The notes: generated by a model from the sequence alone, not told the origin. DNA of 52,157 bases from Propionibacteriaceae bacterium (GCA_031272825.1 JAISTE010000120.1:1-52157); one strand, 5' to 3'. Positions 36,508 through 46,834 are shown, numbered from the stretch's first letter. Program-made: numbers and translations.

Positions 36508-37734
36508 ATGGCAGCAGGCGCGAGATTCGGCAAGGCCGCTCAGGCCTTGCGTTTAGCGCGCCCTCCGCAAGGCAAAACTTGGGATTGGATTCGGGCGTTC
36601 ACACCCTTTGGCTGGGGTGCGCTTGTTGGTGCGCTCATCGCAGCCTGGGCCGGATGGGGGGCTGGCTGGGTGGAGGCCAGGGCGATCGCCGCCGCCTTCG
36701 CGCTCGCCTTCTTGGCGGCGGTGCTCTCGGTGCTGGGCCGCTCCCGTTTTGCCGTCGACATCGTCCTGCCTTCCGAGCGCACGGTGGTCGGCAAGGCGGC
36801 GGTCGGGGAAATTCGCGTGCGCGGCGTCGGCTTGCGGGCATCCGCCGGGGTTATCGAGCTGCCGGTGACCTCTGCGTCGGGAACCGCCCTAGCTCAGTTC
36901 GTCGTTCCGGCGCTGGCCAGCGGCGAAGAATGGCGGGAGCTTTTCGCGGTTCCTGCCCGCCGCCGGTCGGTAGTGGAAGTCGGCCCGCCCAGGTCGGTGC
37001 GCTCGGATGCCCTCGGACTGCTGCGAAAAACCAAGCTCTGGAGCGCCAAACAAACGCTCTACGTAAACCCCCTAACGATCTTCGTGCCCTTCGACGCCAC
37101 AGGCTTTCAGCTCGACATCGAGGGCGTCACCACCGCGATGCTCTCCTCTTCGGACGTCTCCTTCCATGCCCTGCGCGACTACCAGCCCGGCGACGACCAG
37201 CGTTTCGTCCACTGGCCGTCCTCGGCAAAACACGGGCACCTGATCGTGCGCCAGTTCGAGGAAACCCGCCGCTCCCACCACCTTGTCGCCCTCAACACCG
37301 GGCTCGCCTCCTGGGACGCCGAGCGCTTCGAAATCGGCGTCTCGATTGCTGCATCCCTTGCCAGAGCCGGAATGGGGTACGGGAAGACCGTCTCGCTCAT
37401 TACCTCAGACGCCTGGATTTCGACCGCGTCCCCGGCCCAGATGCTCGACGAGCTGACGGCGGTCACCCGCAAGGACTCACCGCCGCTCATCTCCCAGGTG
37501 GGGGAGGCGCTGGCCGCCAAGCCCTCCACCTCGGTGCTCACCATCGTCACCGGAGAAGAGGACGAGTTCGGGCTCTCGCGCTTTTCCACCCTGGCAGGCC
37601 CCGACGTGGCCACCACAGTGATTCGGGTGCGCGACGCTCCCGGGGCCAGGCACACGTTCGGCAACACCCGGATTCTGGATGTGCCGAGCTTGGATGAGCT
37701 GCCCAGGCTGCTCAGCAGGGCGGAGCGCGTATGA
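36508..37734 (+). CDS. DUF58 membrane protein
   Basis: 408 residues with two membrane spans near the N terminus (about 30-80) and a soluble domain. The DUF58 signature LRDYQPGDDQRFVHWPSSAK lies at about 222-241, followed by a VWA-like fold. It is the usual partner of MoxR. Overlaps the transglutaminase-like gene by four bases. Biochemical role unknown. Confidence 0.92.
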   Translation: MAAGARFGKAAQALRLARPPQGKTWDWIRAFTPFGWGALVGALIAAWAGWGAGWVEARAIAAAFALAFLAAVLSVLGRSRFAVDIVLPSERTVVGKAAVGEIRVRGVGLRASAGVIELPVTSASGTALAQFVVPALASGEEWRELFAVPARRRSVVEVGPPRSVRSDALGLLRKTKLWSAKQTLYVNPLTIFVPFDATGFQLDIEGVTTAMLSSSDVSFHALRDYQPGDDQRFVHWPSSAKHGHLIVRQFEETRRSHHLVALNTGLASWDAERFEIGVSIAASLARAGMGYGKTVSLITSDAWISTASPAQMLDELTAVTRKDSPPLISQVGEALAAKPSTSVLTIVTGEEDEFGLSRFSTLAGPDVATTVIRVRDAPGARHTFGNTRILDVPSLDELPRLLSRAERV

Positions 37735-40061
37735 GAAATCTGCTGCGGCTTGTGCCGGTTGCGTTGCTGCTCGCTCTGCCCGTTGCCGCCTTCGAGCCGA
37801 TCTTCGGCTCGGGAATCGGCCTGCGCGCCGCAGGTACCGGAGCCGTGGTGGGCCTGCTGCTGGCCTGGTTTGCCGTGCGCTTTCGCTGGGACGCACTAAC
37901 CAGCTTTGCGATTCTTAGCACTGTCTATCTGGCCGGTGCCGGGCCGGCGGCCCTGCCGCAAACCATGGACGGGTATCTGCCCACCTGGACGAGCGTTCAG
38001 CTGGCCGTCACCTCCGCGGTTGATAGCTGGAAGGACGTCCTCACGCTCTCGCCCCCGCTGGGTGCCTATACCGGGCCGGCTGTTCTGCCGTGGCTGGGCG
38101 CGCTCGTGCTCTCGTTCCTTTGTGGAATTCTTGCCCTGAAAAGGCACTTCGTAGCTTCCGGCGTGTGCTTGGGGGCGTTAGGGGCCATCGCGATCGCCTG
38201 GGGCAGCGCCTCGGCGAACTCGATGCCCACACCTTTGGGTTACCTGCCGCGCTCGATCCTGGGGGCCGCCTGGGCGATTGGGATTTTGGCCTGGTGGGCG
38301 TGGAACGCCACCCGGAACCGGGTCGATGCCGGGGAAGAGATCGTCGTTGGGCGTCAGGCCGTCGAAGAGGCGGTCAGCGGGGAGCTGAAGGCCAAGGGAG
38401 TCTCGGTGGTTAGGCCGGTCCGAAGGGCGCTGGTCGCGGCACTGACGCTGGGCGCCGCCCTGGCTGGGGGTATGTGGGTTGCCCCGCTCTCAAGCGGTGA
38501 GCGGCACGTGCTGCGCGAGCTGGTCGAGCCGCCGTTCGACATCCAGGACTACGCCTCCCCGCTGGCCTCCTTCCGCCACTACACCACCGACCTGGCCGAC
38601 GAGGAGCTCGCCCGGGTGGACGGAGAGCTGCCGAAGAACACCCGGCTGCGGATCGCCGCCCTCGACAGCTACAACGGCATCGTTTTCTCCATCACCTCCA
38701 AGCAGGCGTCCGAAGGGGGATTTACCCGGGTCGGCGACGTCATCGCCGGAGTTCGGCCCGCAGGGCAGGACGCCCAGCTGGCGGTAACCACCTCCAACCT
38801 GGCCGGTCCGTGGATACCGAACATCGGCCAGCCCTACTCGGTTCGCTTCGAGCAGCAAGACCGGCAAGAGGGCTTGTACTCGAACGAAACCCTGAACACG
38901 CTGCTCACCACCGCGGGGATGCGCGGTACTGCCAGCTACAGCCTCGAAACCGTCATCGCCGAGCAGCCCGCCCCCGGAACCCTCGAATCCTTGGACGCCG
39001 CCGCCTCGGACAACACGCCCGACTCCAACGTCCCGCAGCAGATCCCCGTGCTCGCCCGCGAGATAACGGCCGGAAAATCCGGGGCGTATGCCAAGGTCAA
39101 GGCCGTCGAAGAATACCTATCTGGCAACGGGTTTTTCTCCAATACCGGGGGCTCGGAGGCGCAACCGGGCCACCGGGCGGACCGCATCGAGCGCATGTTC
39201 AGCGGAGATCAGATCGTCGGCGACGACGAACAATACGCCGCCGCGATGACGCTCATGCTCCACTCGCTCGGCATCCGCGCCCGCGTGGTGATGGGGTTGT
39301 ACGCGGACGAGAGCGCCTACCCCGGATCTGGAGTGACGACCTTCTACGGGCGCGACGTCCACGTCTGGGTCGAGGCAGCGTTCGACTCGGTCGGCTGGGT
39401 CAGCTTCGACCCGACGCCCCCGCGCGACAAGAACCCGCAAACCGACACCAACCGGCCCCACACCGTTCCCAACCCGCAGGTGCTGCCGCCCCCCGACCCG
39501 GCCAAAGACCCGGTGGAGCTCCCACCGGAGGTCGTCGACCGGCCCGATAACGCCGACCCGCCCGAAAGCGCCGAGATCCCCTGGGAGATCATCGGCTACA
39601 CCGTCGCCGGGGTAGGGGCCGTCGCCCTGCCGCTGCTGCTGATCTCCTCGGCAAAGGCCCTGCGCAGGCGAGGCCGCAAGCGTGCCCCGACCGAGGCCGC
39701 CCGCGCCCGAGGAGCCTGGGACGAGCTCGTCGATTCCGCCGTCGACTCCGGGCAAGACCTGCCGACCAACCTCACCCGGATGGAGACGGCAAGGCTCTTA
39801 GACCTTGAGCCAGAAACGCCGCCCGAGGCCAATGCCGCCCAGCTGGCCGTGCTCGTCGACGCCATGTGCTTTGCTGAGCATCCGTTAGTCAGCGCGAATC
39901 AGGCCTGGGAGCAGGCGCGCACGATCCGAAAGCTGCGCGGCAAGGCCCTGGGCTGGTTCGGCCGCACCCGGCGGGCCTTCTCGCTGCGCTCCTTCAGGCA
40001 GCGCAAGTCGGCAGCCTCCCGCCCGCCCAAGACCTCCCGCAGATCGAGGAGCCGCAAGTGA
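37731..40061 (+). CDS. transglutaminase-like membrane protein, catalytic Cys replaced
   Basis: 776 residues of TgpA-like plan: five or six N-terminal membrane spans (to about 250), an extracellular transglutaminase core, one further span at about 620-640 and a basic cytosolic tail of DUF4129 type. The core has the motif GDDEQYAAAMTLMLHSLGIRARVVMG, where active relatives read GYCEQFA. The Cys position is Asp499; His544 (GRDVHVW) and Asp560 (FDPTPP) are kept. It is therefore probably not an enzyme but a binding or scaffold protein. Overlaps genes on both sides by four bases. Corresponds to tgm of the PFNA set. Confidence 0.9.
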   Translation: MRNLLRLVPVALLLALPVAAFEPIFGSGIGLRAAGTGAVVGLLLAWFAVRFRWDALTSFAILSTVYLAGAGPAALPQTMDGYLPTWTSVQLAVTSAVDSWKDVLTLSPPLGAYTGPAVLPWLGALVLSFLCGILALKRHFVASGVCLGALGAIAIAWGSASANSMPTPLGYLPRSILGAAWAIGILAWWAWNATRNRVDAGEEIVVGRQAVEEAVSGELKAKGVSVVRPVRRALVAALTLGAALAGGMWVAPLSSGERHVLRELVEPPFDIQDYASPLASFRHYTTDLADEELARVDGELPKNTRLRIAALDSYNGIVFSITSKQASEGGFTRVGDVIAGVRPAGQDAQLAVTTSNLAGPWIPNIGQPYSVRFEQQDRQEGLYSNETLNTLLTTAGMRGTASYSLETVIAEQPAPGTLESLDAAASDNTPDSNVPQQIPVLAREITAGKSGAYAKVKAVEEYLSGNGFFSNTGGSEAQPGHRADRIERMFSGDQIVGDDEQYAAAMTLMLHSLGIRARVVMGLYADESAYPGSGVTTFYGRDVHVWVEAAFDSVGWVSFDPTPPRDKNPQTDTNRPHTVPNPQVLPPPDPAKDPVELPPEVVDRPDNADPPESAEIPWEIIGYTVAGVGAVALPLLLISSAKALRRRGRKRAPTEAARARGAWDELVDSAVDSGQDLPTNLTRMETARLLDLEPETPPEANAAQLAVLVDAMCFAEHPLVSANQAWEQARTIRKLRGKALGWFGRTRRAFSLRSFRQRKSAASRPPKTSRRSRSRK

Positions 40062-41449
40062 GGTTCCCACAAGGTAATCCGCCCGAAATCCCGGGCCTGC
40101 GCTGGACTCGGCTGCTCGGCGTCGGAGGGCTGGCGGAGGTTCACCTGTACCGGCAGGCGATCCCGGCCAGGGACGTCGCCGTGAAGGTGCTGCGCCCGGG
40201 ATACGCCCCCGACGAGCTCGCCCACGAGGCCGACATCCTCACCCAGATCTCCGCGCACCCGTCGATCGTCACGCTGCTCGGGGCGGGAACCAGCGGCGAC
40301 GGGCGCGATTACCTGATGCTCGAATACTGCCCGGTGACCAACCTTGCAGAGTCGGTGCGCCGCGAACCCATGGCCCTGACCGTTGCGCTGGACGCCATGG
40401 TGAGGATCGCCTCCGGCGTGGAGGCGCTGAACCGCGCCGGGTACGTTCACGGCGACGTGAAACCGGCCAACGTCCTCATCTCCGCCTTCGGCCTGCCGCT
40501 GCTTTCTGATTTCGGCCTGGCGACGGCCCCGGGTGAGCGCTACCCCGAAGGCAGGTACTCGCCCCTGTGGGCCTCACCCGAGCAGGCCGCCGGGGAACCG
40601 GCCGCGTTCTCCCAGGACGTCTGGTCGCTCGGAACTACCCTGTGGACGCTGCTCGCCGGACACTCGCCCTTCGAAGCCCCGACGAACAACTCCAGGCTCG
40701 CCATCGCCTCCAGAGTGTCAGAGGGCAAGCTGCCGCTGCTTTCCAGGGCCGACGTCCCGGCCCAGCTGCGCGATGTGCTCGCCGCCTCCATACACACCGA
40801 TCCCAGGTACCGCATCCAAAACGCCGCACTGTTCGCCAAGGCCCTCCAGGACGTGCAGCGCACCTTAAACGGGCCCGTCACTACGGGCATTGCCGAGATT
40901 GGCCCCTCTCAAGGCCAGGCTAAACCCGAGCCCAAGGCGGCCGAGCAGCCCCGCCGGGCTCTGCCGTTCGTCGATCCGAACGCCACCGTGGTGCGCGGCA
41001 TGGTGCTGCCCGCCGAGGCTGCCCCGGCCCCAGCCGCACCCGAGCCGGTAACCAAACCAGCGCTGAAGCTGAGCCGGTTCGCCCTCTGGATCTTGCTCGT
41101 CGGCGTGGTGGCCGCGGCGGTGACCACAGCAGTTATGTTCAGCACCGGCACGGTGGTGAGCCCCCCGGCTTCCTCGACCGCTCCCGTCGACCCGCTGGGT
41201 GTGCCCGATCCGGTTGATGGGCTGAACGGAACCAAGGTCGGCGACCAGATCGCCTGGACGTGGTCACACCCGGGGGATGTCACCTTCAACTACACGCTCA
41301 CTTCGCCCGACGGCCAGGAAACCGAAGGCACAAGCGCGACCGGCTCGGTGTCCGTCGCCGCCAATCCCGGAACCACCTGCATCGAGGTGGTGGCCGTCAA
41401 CGCCGAGGGCAGGCAATCCACGGCAAAGAGCTCGTGCGTGGATGCCTGA
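40058..41449 (+). CDS. receptor-type Ser/Thr protein kinase
   Basis: 463 residues, GTG start in the preceding stop. Kinase domain at about 15-270: glycine loop LGVGGLAEVHL, Lys43 (VAVK), Glu57, catalytic loop HGDVKPAN with Asp133, and DFG at 151-153. The residue before the catalytic Asp is Gly instead of Arg (non-RD type). A Pro/Ala-rich linker, one membrane span (341-361) and an extracellular fibronectin-like domain follow. It corresponds to pkb2 of the Bifidobacterium PFNA cluster. The FHA protein at 46831 is a natural phospho-reader for it. Confidence 0.92.
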   Translation: MRFPQGNPPEIPGLRWTRLLGVGGLAEVHLYRQAIPARDVAVKVLRPGYAPDELAHEADILTQISAHPSIVTLLGAGTSGDGRDYLMLEYCPVTNLAESVRREPMALTVALDAMVRIASGVEALNRAGYVHGDVKPANVLISAFGLPLLSDFGLATAPGERYPEGRYSPLWASPEQAAGEPAAFSQDVWSLGTTLWTLLAGHSPFEAPTNNSRLAIASRVSEGKLPLLSRADVPAQLRDVLAASIHTDPRYRIQNAALFAKALQDVQRTLNGPVTTGIAEIGPSQGQAKPEPKAAEQPRRALPFVDPNATVVRGMVLPAEAAPAPAAPEPVTKPALKLSRFALWILLVGVVAAAVTTAVMFSTGTVVSPPASSTAPVDPLGVPDPVDGLNGTKVGDQIAWTWSHPGDVTFNYTLTSPDGQETEGTSATGSVSVAANPGTTCIEVVAVNAEGRQSTAKSSCVDA

Positions 41450-41464
41450 GCGGATTGATTGAAA

Positions 41465-41505
41465 TGTTGAACCCCAACACGAAATGACGAGCGCTGAAGT
41501 AGACT
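41465..41505 (+). promoter_or_regulatory. possible internal regulatory site before eccC
   Basis: The only sizeable gap (85 bp) in the gene run. It has the inverted repeat TGTTG-N5-CAACA at 41465-41479 and a -10-like TAGACT at 41500-41505. A separate promoter for the secretion genes is plausible but unproven. Confidence 0.3.
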
Positions 41506-41534
41506 TTGCGAAAACTTAGCCAGGGAGAGTGTGA

Positions 41535-44500
41535 GTGGTGAGTGAGCAAGAGCGGGGTGTGCCTCAACTCCCCACCGGCGTGCTTCCGCTGATGCCGCCG
41601 CCGAACCAAGTTGAACGCCAGGGGGCTGGCAATATCTTCGCCACCCTGATTCCGATGATGGGCTCGATGGGTGTCATGGTGTTCATGGCGATGGCCAACG
41701 GCAACCAAACCTCCTTGATGATGGGCGGCGGCATGGTGTTCGCCATGCTGGCCATGGTCGGCTTCAACGTCTACCGGCAGATCGGCGGCCACCGCAAGCA
41801 AGTCGCCTCGCAGCGCCGCGAATACCTGGCCTACCTCGCCCAGATGCGCGAAACCGTGCGCGACACAGCCAAGGATCAGCAGCGGTTCTTGAACTGGTTC
41901 CTGCCCGATCCCGACGCCCTAGTGTTTATCGCCGACCGCAAGGCCCGGCTGTGGGAGCGCGAGCTCGGCGACCCGAACCTGCTGCAGGCCCGGCTGGGCA
42001 CCTCCACCCAAGACCTGTCCATGCGGCTCGAAATCCCAGAGGTGATGGGCATCACCGACCCCGACCCGGTGTGCCACTCTGCGCTCAGCCGCTTCGTCGC
42101 CGTGCAATCGACCGTCGACGGCCTGCCGTTTTCCATTTCTATCGGCGATTTCGCGTTTGTTGAGCTCGCCGGGGCCGAGGAGGACTCAAAATCCCTTGCC
42201 AGGGCCGTTATAGCCCACCTGGCGACCATGGTTTCACCCACCTTGCTGAAGATCGCCGTCCTCACCACCGAGGCTAACCGCAGCCAGTGGGAATGGATGA
42301 AGTGGCTGCCCCACGTGCGCTCCGAGGAAGAGAAGGACGCCCTGGGCCCGGCCCGCATGATCACCACAGATTTCGCCGACCTAGCCGACTTACTTGGCGA
42401 CGAGGTGGCGCACCGGCCCGCCTTCAAGCCCCGAAACGAGATGACCGCGTGGCCGCACGTGCTCGTAATCGTCGACGGGGGACAGATGCCCGCCAACCAC
42501 CGGCTGGGCGCACGCGACGGAACCAGCGGCGTCACCGTCATGACCATGCCGACCCAGTGGGGGCCGCTGGATTCGGCTGCGACCATCCGCTGCATCATCC
42601 ACCCGCAAACCGACGGCAGGCACGCCTTGGAGGTCGGGGTACTGGACGCCGATCCGCGCTACGCGACAGCGGACGTCATGGGGCTGGAACAGGCCGAGGC
42701 GATCGCTAGGCGCATGTCCTCGTGGTCGGAGGACGAAAAGGCCCAATCCGAAACGCCGGTGGGCCGCTCCGATCCCAAGCGCTCCGTCGACCTGTTGGAG
42801 CTGCTGAGCTTGGGCGACATCCGCGACTTCGACCCCGAGAAGCAGTGGGTGCGCCGCGAGGGCTCCGAGCGACTGCGTGTGCCCTTCGGAGTCACCCCCG
42901 AGGGGGTTCCCGTCACCATCGACATCAAGGAATCCGCCCAGTACGGCATGGGTCCGCACGGGCTGCTCATCGGCGCCACCGGCTCGGGCAAATCAGAGGT
43001 GCTGCGCACGCTGGTACTCGCTCTCTCGCTCACGCACTCGCCCGAACAGCTGAACTTCGTGCTGGTCGACTTCAAGGGCGGCGCCACCTTCGCGGGCATG
43101 TCCGACCTGCCGCACGTCTCGGCCATGATCTCCAACCTCGAATCCGAGCTGTTCTTGGTCGACAGGATGCAAGACGCCCTGCGCGGTGAGATGGTTCGCC
43201 GCCAAGAGCTGCTGCGCGAGGCCGGGAACTACGCCAATGTCACCGACTACGAGGCCGACCGGGTCGCGGGAAAACACTCGCACCCGCCGCTTCCCGCCCT
43301 GTGCATCATCTTGGACGAGTTCTCCGAGCTGCTCTCGGCCAAGCCCGACTTCATCGAAACCTTCGTGGCCATCGGGCGCCTCGGCCGATCCATGTCCATC
43401 CACCTGTTGCTGTCCTCCCAGCGCCTGGAAGAAGGAAGGCTGCGCGGGCTGGATTCGCACCTTTCCTACCGCATCGGCCTGCGCACCTTCTCCCCGCAAG
43501 AATCCCGCTCGGTGCTCGGCGTTCCCGACGCCTACGAGCTGCCCTCCATCCCGGGCGTCGGCTACCTGATGGCCGCCTCACAAGGCATGACGCGCTTCCG
43601 CGCCTCCTATGTGGCCGCCCCGCCGCCCGCGCGCAAGAACCTTCCGCGGGCCCGCTCGGCGGGCTCGGCGAACGCCCCGATCGAGATCATCCCCTTTACC
43701 TCGACGCCCCAGCTGAAGCTGCAGCAAGAAGACTCCGTCCCGGTTCAGGCCGAGCCCGCAGGCCCCGTGGTTCTGCCTGGCGACGAGCGTTGGGCGGACA
43801 TGACGGAAATGGACATCGCCGTCGCCCAGATGAAGGGGAAGGGCACGCCCGCCCACCAGGTGTGGCTGCCGCCGCTCGACATTCCCGATACCTTCGACGA
43901 ACTCATGGACGACCTGGACGTCGTCCCCGGCCTGGGGCTGACGTCGGCAAAGTGGCGGGCGAAGGGGCCGCTGCGCATCCCTATGGGAACCGTCGATGTG
44001 CCGCTGGAACAACGCCGCGAGGTGCTGGAATTCGACTTCTCCGGGGCGGGCGGCCACATGATCGTCGTCGGCGGGCCGCTCTCGGGCAAGTCCACGGCCC
44101 TGCGCTCGATCGTCATGGCGCTATCGCTGACCCACACCCCGCAAGAGGTCACCTTCTACATCTTCGACTTCGGCGGCGGCACCTTCACCCCGTTCGACGG
44201 GGCCGCCCACATCGCCGGGGTCGCCACCAGGGATCAACCTGACGTCATCAACCGGATGCTGGCCGAAATCCTCGGCATCATCGACGCCCGCGAAAAGTAC
44301 TTCCGCGCCAACCGCATCGACTCGATCTCTATGTACCGGGCGGGCCGAGCTGAGGGCCGCTTCAACGACGGCTACGGCGACGTTTTCTTGGTGATCGACG
44401 GCTGGTCAACGCTGCGCTCCGATTTCGACGACCTAGAAACCAGGCTCCAAACCCTAGCCGGGCGGGCGCTGACGTTCGGCGTCCACCTCATCATGTCCTC

Positions 44501-45533
44501 GGGCCGCTGGATGGACTTCCGCCAACCGATCAAGGACGTGGTGGGCTCCAAGTTCGAGCTGCGTCTTGGGGACACCTCCGATTCGGCCATCGACCGGCGC
44601 ATCGCCGTGCTCGTGCCGCAGGGCAGGCCTGGGCGTGGCCTGGAGGTCGGCAAACACCACGCACTGCTCGCCCTGCCGCGCGCCGACGGCGACCCCAACC
44701 CCGCGACATTGGCAGCCGGGATCATCTCGACCCTGAAGCGCATCCAAGAGTCTTGGGACGGTGCGCCCGGCCCGAAGCTGCGGCTGCTCCCGTCGAAGAT
44801 CACCTTGGAAGAACTCCGCGCGCTCCCGCCGACCGGCAAGGGACTGATCCTGGGCGTCGAAGAATCCCGCCTAGGTCCGCTCTACTTCGACCCGGCCCGC
44901 GATTCGCACCTGTACCTCTACGGCGACGCACGCTCGGGCAAGTCGACATTCCTGCGCTCGCTCGCACGCGAGATCCAGCACAACTACACCCCGCAGCAGG
45001 CCCGGATCGTGGCCGTCGACTACCGGCGGGCGCTGCTGGGCGAAATCGGCCCCGACTACCTGTTCTCCTACCTCACCACCGCCGAAGAGACCGCTGCGGA
45101 TCTCAGCCAGCTCGCCGACTTCCTCAAGACCCGGCTTCCGGGTTCAGATGTCACTACCGAGCAGCTGCGCAACCGCTCCTGGTGGCGCGGAGCCGAAATC
45201 TGGGTACTGGTCGACGACTACGACCTGGTCGCCACCAAGATGGGCAACCCCGTGGCGGTGCTGCAGCCGTTGTTGGCCCAGGCATTAGACGTCGGGCTGC
45301 ACCTGATCGTCGTGCGGCGCTCCGGCGGTGCCGGTCGGGCAGGGTTCGAGCCGGTCGTGCAGTCGATGGCAGAGCTGGGCCAGAGCGCCATCTTGCTCTC
45401 GGGTTCGCCGGAAGAGGGCGCGGTCGTCGGCAGGTACAAGATGAAGAAGGCCGCCCCCGGCAGGGCCCAGGTCATCACGCGCGATTCGGGCCGCATCGCA
45501 GCCCAACTCGCCTGGTCGGAGCGGGAGGGCTGA
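41535..45533 (+). CDS. eccC: type VII secretion ATPase, EccC (FtsK/SpoIIIE type)
   Basis: Motor of ESX-like secretion, 1332 residues in one chain. Two N-terminal membrane spans (about 30-75) and three FtsK/SpoIIIE ATPase domains. Walker A motifs: GATGSGKS with Lys486, GGPLSGKS with Lys852 and GDARSGKS with Lys1136. Domain 1 has a complete Walker B (IILDEFSELL); domains 2 and 3 have VIDG and VDDY, lacking the Glu, as usual for EccC where domain 1 drives transport. Start GTG at 41535 behind AGGGAG; the next codon is also GTG. Confidence 0.95.
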   Translation: MVSEQERGVPQLPTGVLPLMPPPNQVERQGAGNIFATLIPMMGSMGVMVFMAMANGNQTSLMMGGGMVFAMLAMVGFNVYRQIGGHRKQVASQRREYLAYLAQMRETVRDTAKDQQRFLNWFLPDPDALVFIADRKARLWERELGDPNLLQARLGTSTQDLSMRLEIPEVMGITDPDPVCHSALSRFVAVQSTVDGLPFSISIGDFAFVELAGAEEDSKSLARAVIAHLATMVSPTLLKIAVLTTEANRSQWEWMKWLPHVRSEEEKDALGPARMITTDFADLADLLGDEVAHRPAFKPRNEMTAWPHVLVIVDGGQMPANHRLGARDGTSGVTVMTMPTQWGPLDSAATIRCIIHPQTDGRHALEVGVLDADPRYATADVMGLEQAEAIARRMSSWSEDEKAQSETPVGRSDPKRSVDLLELLSLGDIRDFDPEKQWVRREGSERLRVPFGVTPEGVPVTIDIKESAQYGMGPHGLLIGATGSGKSEVLRTLVLALSLTHSPEQLNFVLVDFKGGATFAGMSDLPHVSAMISNLESELFLVDRMQDALRGEMVRRQELLREAGNYANVTDYEADRVAGKHSHPPLPALCIILDEFSELLSAKPDFIETFVAIGRLGRSMSIHLLLSSQRLEEGRLRGLDSHLSYRIGLRTFSPQESRSVLGVPDAYELPSIPGVGYLMAASQGMTRFRASYVAAPPPARKNLPRARSAGSANAPIEIIPFTSTPQLKLQQEDSVPVQAEPAGPVVLPGDERWADMTEMDIAVAQMKGKGTPAHQVWLPPLDIPDTFDELMDDLDVVPGLGLTSAKWRAKGPLRIPMGTVDVPLEQRREVLEFDFSGAGGHMIVVGGPLSGKSTALRSIVMALSLTHTPQEVTFYIFDFGGGTFTPFDGAAHIAGVATRDQPDVINRMLAEILGIIDAREKYFRANRIDSISMYRAGRAEGRFNDGYGDVFLVIDGWSTLRSDFDDLETRLQTLAGRALTFGVHLIMSSGRWMDFRQPIKDVVGSKFELRLGDTSDSAIDRRIAVLVPQGRPGRGLEVGKHHALLALPRADGDPNPATLAAGIISTLKRIQESWDGAPGPKLRLLPSKITLEELRALPPTGKGLILGVEESRLGPLYFDPARDSHLYLYGDARSGKSTFLRSLAREIQHNYTPQQARIVAVDYRRALLGEIGPDYLFSYLTTAEETAADLSQLADFLKTRLPGSDVTTEQLRNRSWWRGAEIWVLVDDYDLVATKMGNPVAVLQPLLAQALDVGLHLIVVRRSGGAGRAGFEPVVQSMAELGQSAILLSGSPEEGAVVGRYKMKKAAPGRAQVITRDSGRIAAQLAWSEREG

Positions 45534-46834
45534 TGGCTGGAACCGCGACCGCAACCGTAGTGAGGGGCACGAGCCGCCAAGACGTGGCCTTTCCCGCCGG
45601 GACGACAATCTCCGGCCTGCTGGCCATGCTCGGCATCGACGGGCGCTACACGGTGGCAATGCCGAACGGCGAGACCGCCGACCCCTACGCACCCATCGGG
45701 GTGGACGTGCCGACGGGGCTGGTGCTGACCGTCGTAGATCAGCGTTCGGCGAGCGCGCGCCCAGCCAAGGAGGTTCGCGAAGAGGAACGGGGAAACTACG
45801 CGGCCCAGGTGACAGGCTCGGTGCTGCTGGTGCTTCCCGCAGAACTCGCGTTCATCGTCTATCCCTTGGCCCAGGGCTACGACTTTCTGGTCACCCGGGT
45901 GTTTGCCTTGGTCTTGGCGGTGCTGGTGTTGGGAATCCTGTGCCTGCGCACCCCGATCCTGCGCTCGCTCGGGCCGAACCTGCTTGTGGTAGGCATGTTG
46001 GCACTGGGCGCCGCCGCCTTTGTTTCCCCTGCCATCCCGCACGCCCCAGCGGTGGCGTTCGTGCTGGCCTCCTGCGTGGGCTTCGTGCTGTCCTTGCTTG
46101 TCAGGCCGCTGCTGCCCGATTCGCCCGCCGTCCTGTGGGGGATGCTAGCGCTGTTCGCGGCGCTGGGCGCCTGCTTGGGTTGGAAGGCCGAGCTCTTGGG
46201 GCCGCTGGCGCTGGCCGTCGGCACTGCGATCGCTTGCTTCGCCCCGCAGTTCTCGGTGCGCGTGCCCGAAGAACAGCTCGTGGACATGCCGCTGGTGGCG
46301 GTTTCGGCCACCTCGCCGCGTTCGCCCGAGGTGCGCGCCCCGGCGGCCATTACCCGCAAGCGGGTGCGGCGGCTCCTGGAGGGTGCCCGGGGGGTGACGA
46401 TGCAGCTGACCTTGGGAGGTGTCGTGATCTTGTCGCTAGGGGCGCTGCTCTCTATCGGTTGTTTCGCGGGCGGGCCGCTGGTGCTGGGCACGACGCTCGG
46501 CCTGTTCTCCTGCTCGCTGTTGCTGCTGGTGCTGAGCCCGCTGACGGATTCGGTGCCGCTGGCCCGGCTGCTGCCCAGGATGGCCGCGCTGCTGGTGCTG
46601 CTCGTCGGGGCGTTTGCGGGAGGGCTGATCCTCGGAGCCGGATGGATGGCGCTGGGGATCGGGGTTTTCGCGGTGCTGCTGGTGGTCGTCGAGGCTGCCC
46701 TCGCTGCCCGGGAGGAGTCAGCGCTTATCGGGCGCATCTGCGACATCGGGCGCTCCCTGTCTGCCTTCGCGCTGTTCCCGTGCGCGGTGTTCGCTTCCGG
46801 ATTGTTCGACGCGGTGTGGAAGGCGATGTCATGA
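45533..46834 (+). CDS. eccD: EccD-like type VII secretion membrane protein (first copy)
   Basis: 433 residues. An N-terminal ubiquitin-like (YukD) domain of about 75 residues (TVVRGTSRQDVAFPAGTTISGLLAMLG) precedes about ten to eleven membrane spans, the EccD plan. It begins in the eccC stop (TGATG) and overlaps the next gene by four bases. In ESX complexes two EccD chains form a dimer around EccC; here a second, different EccD of the same length is encoded at 48048, so a heterodimer is likely. Confidence 0.85.
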   Translation: MAGTATATVVRGTSRQDVAFPAGTTISGLLAMLGIDGRYTVAMPNGETADPYAPIGVDVPTGLVLTVVDQRSASARPAKEVREEERGNYAAQVTGSVLLVLPAELAFIVYPLAQGYDFLVTRVFALVLAVLVLGILCLRTPILRSLGPNLLVVGMLALGAAAFVSPAIPHAPAVAFVLASCVGFVLSLLVRPLLPDSPAVLWGMLALFAALGACLGWKAELLGPLALAVGTAIACFAPQFSVRVPEEQLVDMPLVAVSATSPRSPEVRAPAAITRKRVRRLLEGARGVTMQLTLGGVVILSLGALLSIGCFAGGPLVLGTTLGLFSCSLLLLVLSPLTDSVPLARLLPRMAALLVLLVGAFAGGLILGAGWMALGIGVFAVLLVVVEAALAAREESALIGRICDIGRSLSAFALFPCAVFASGLFDAVWKAMS

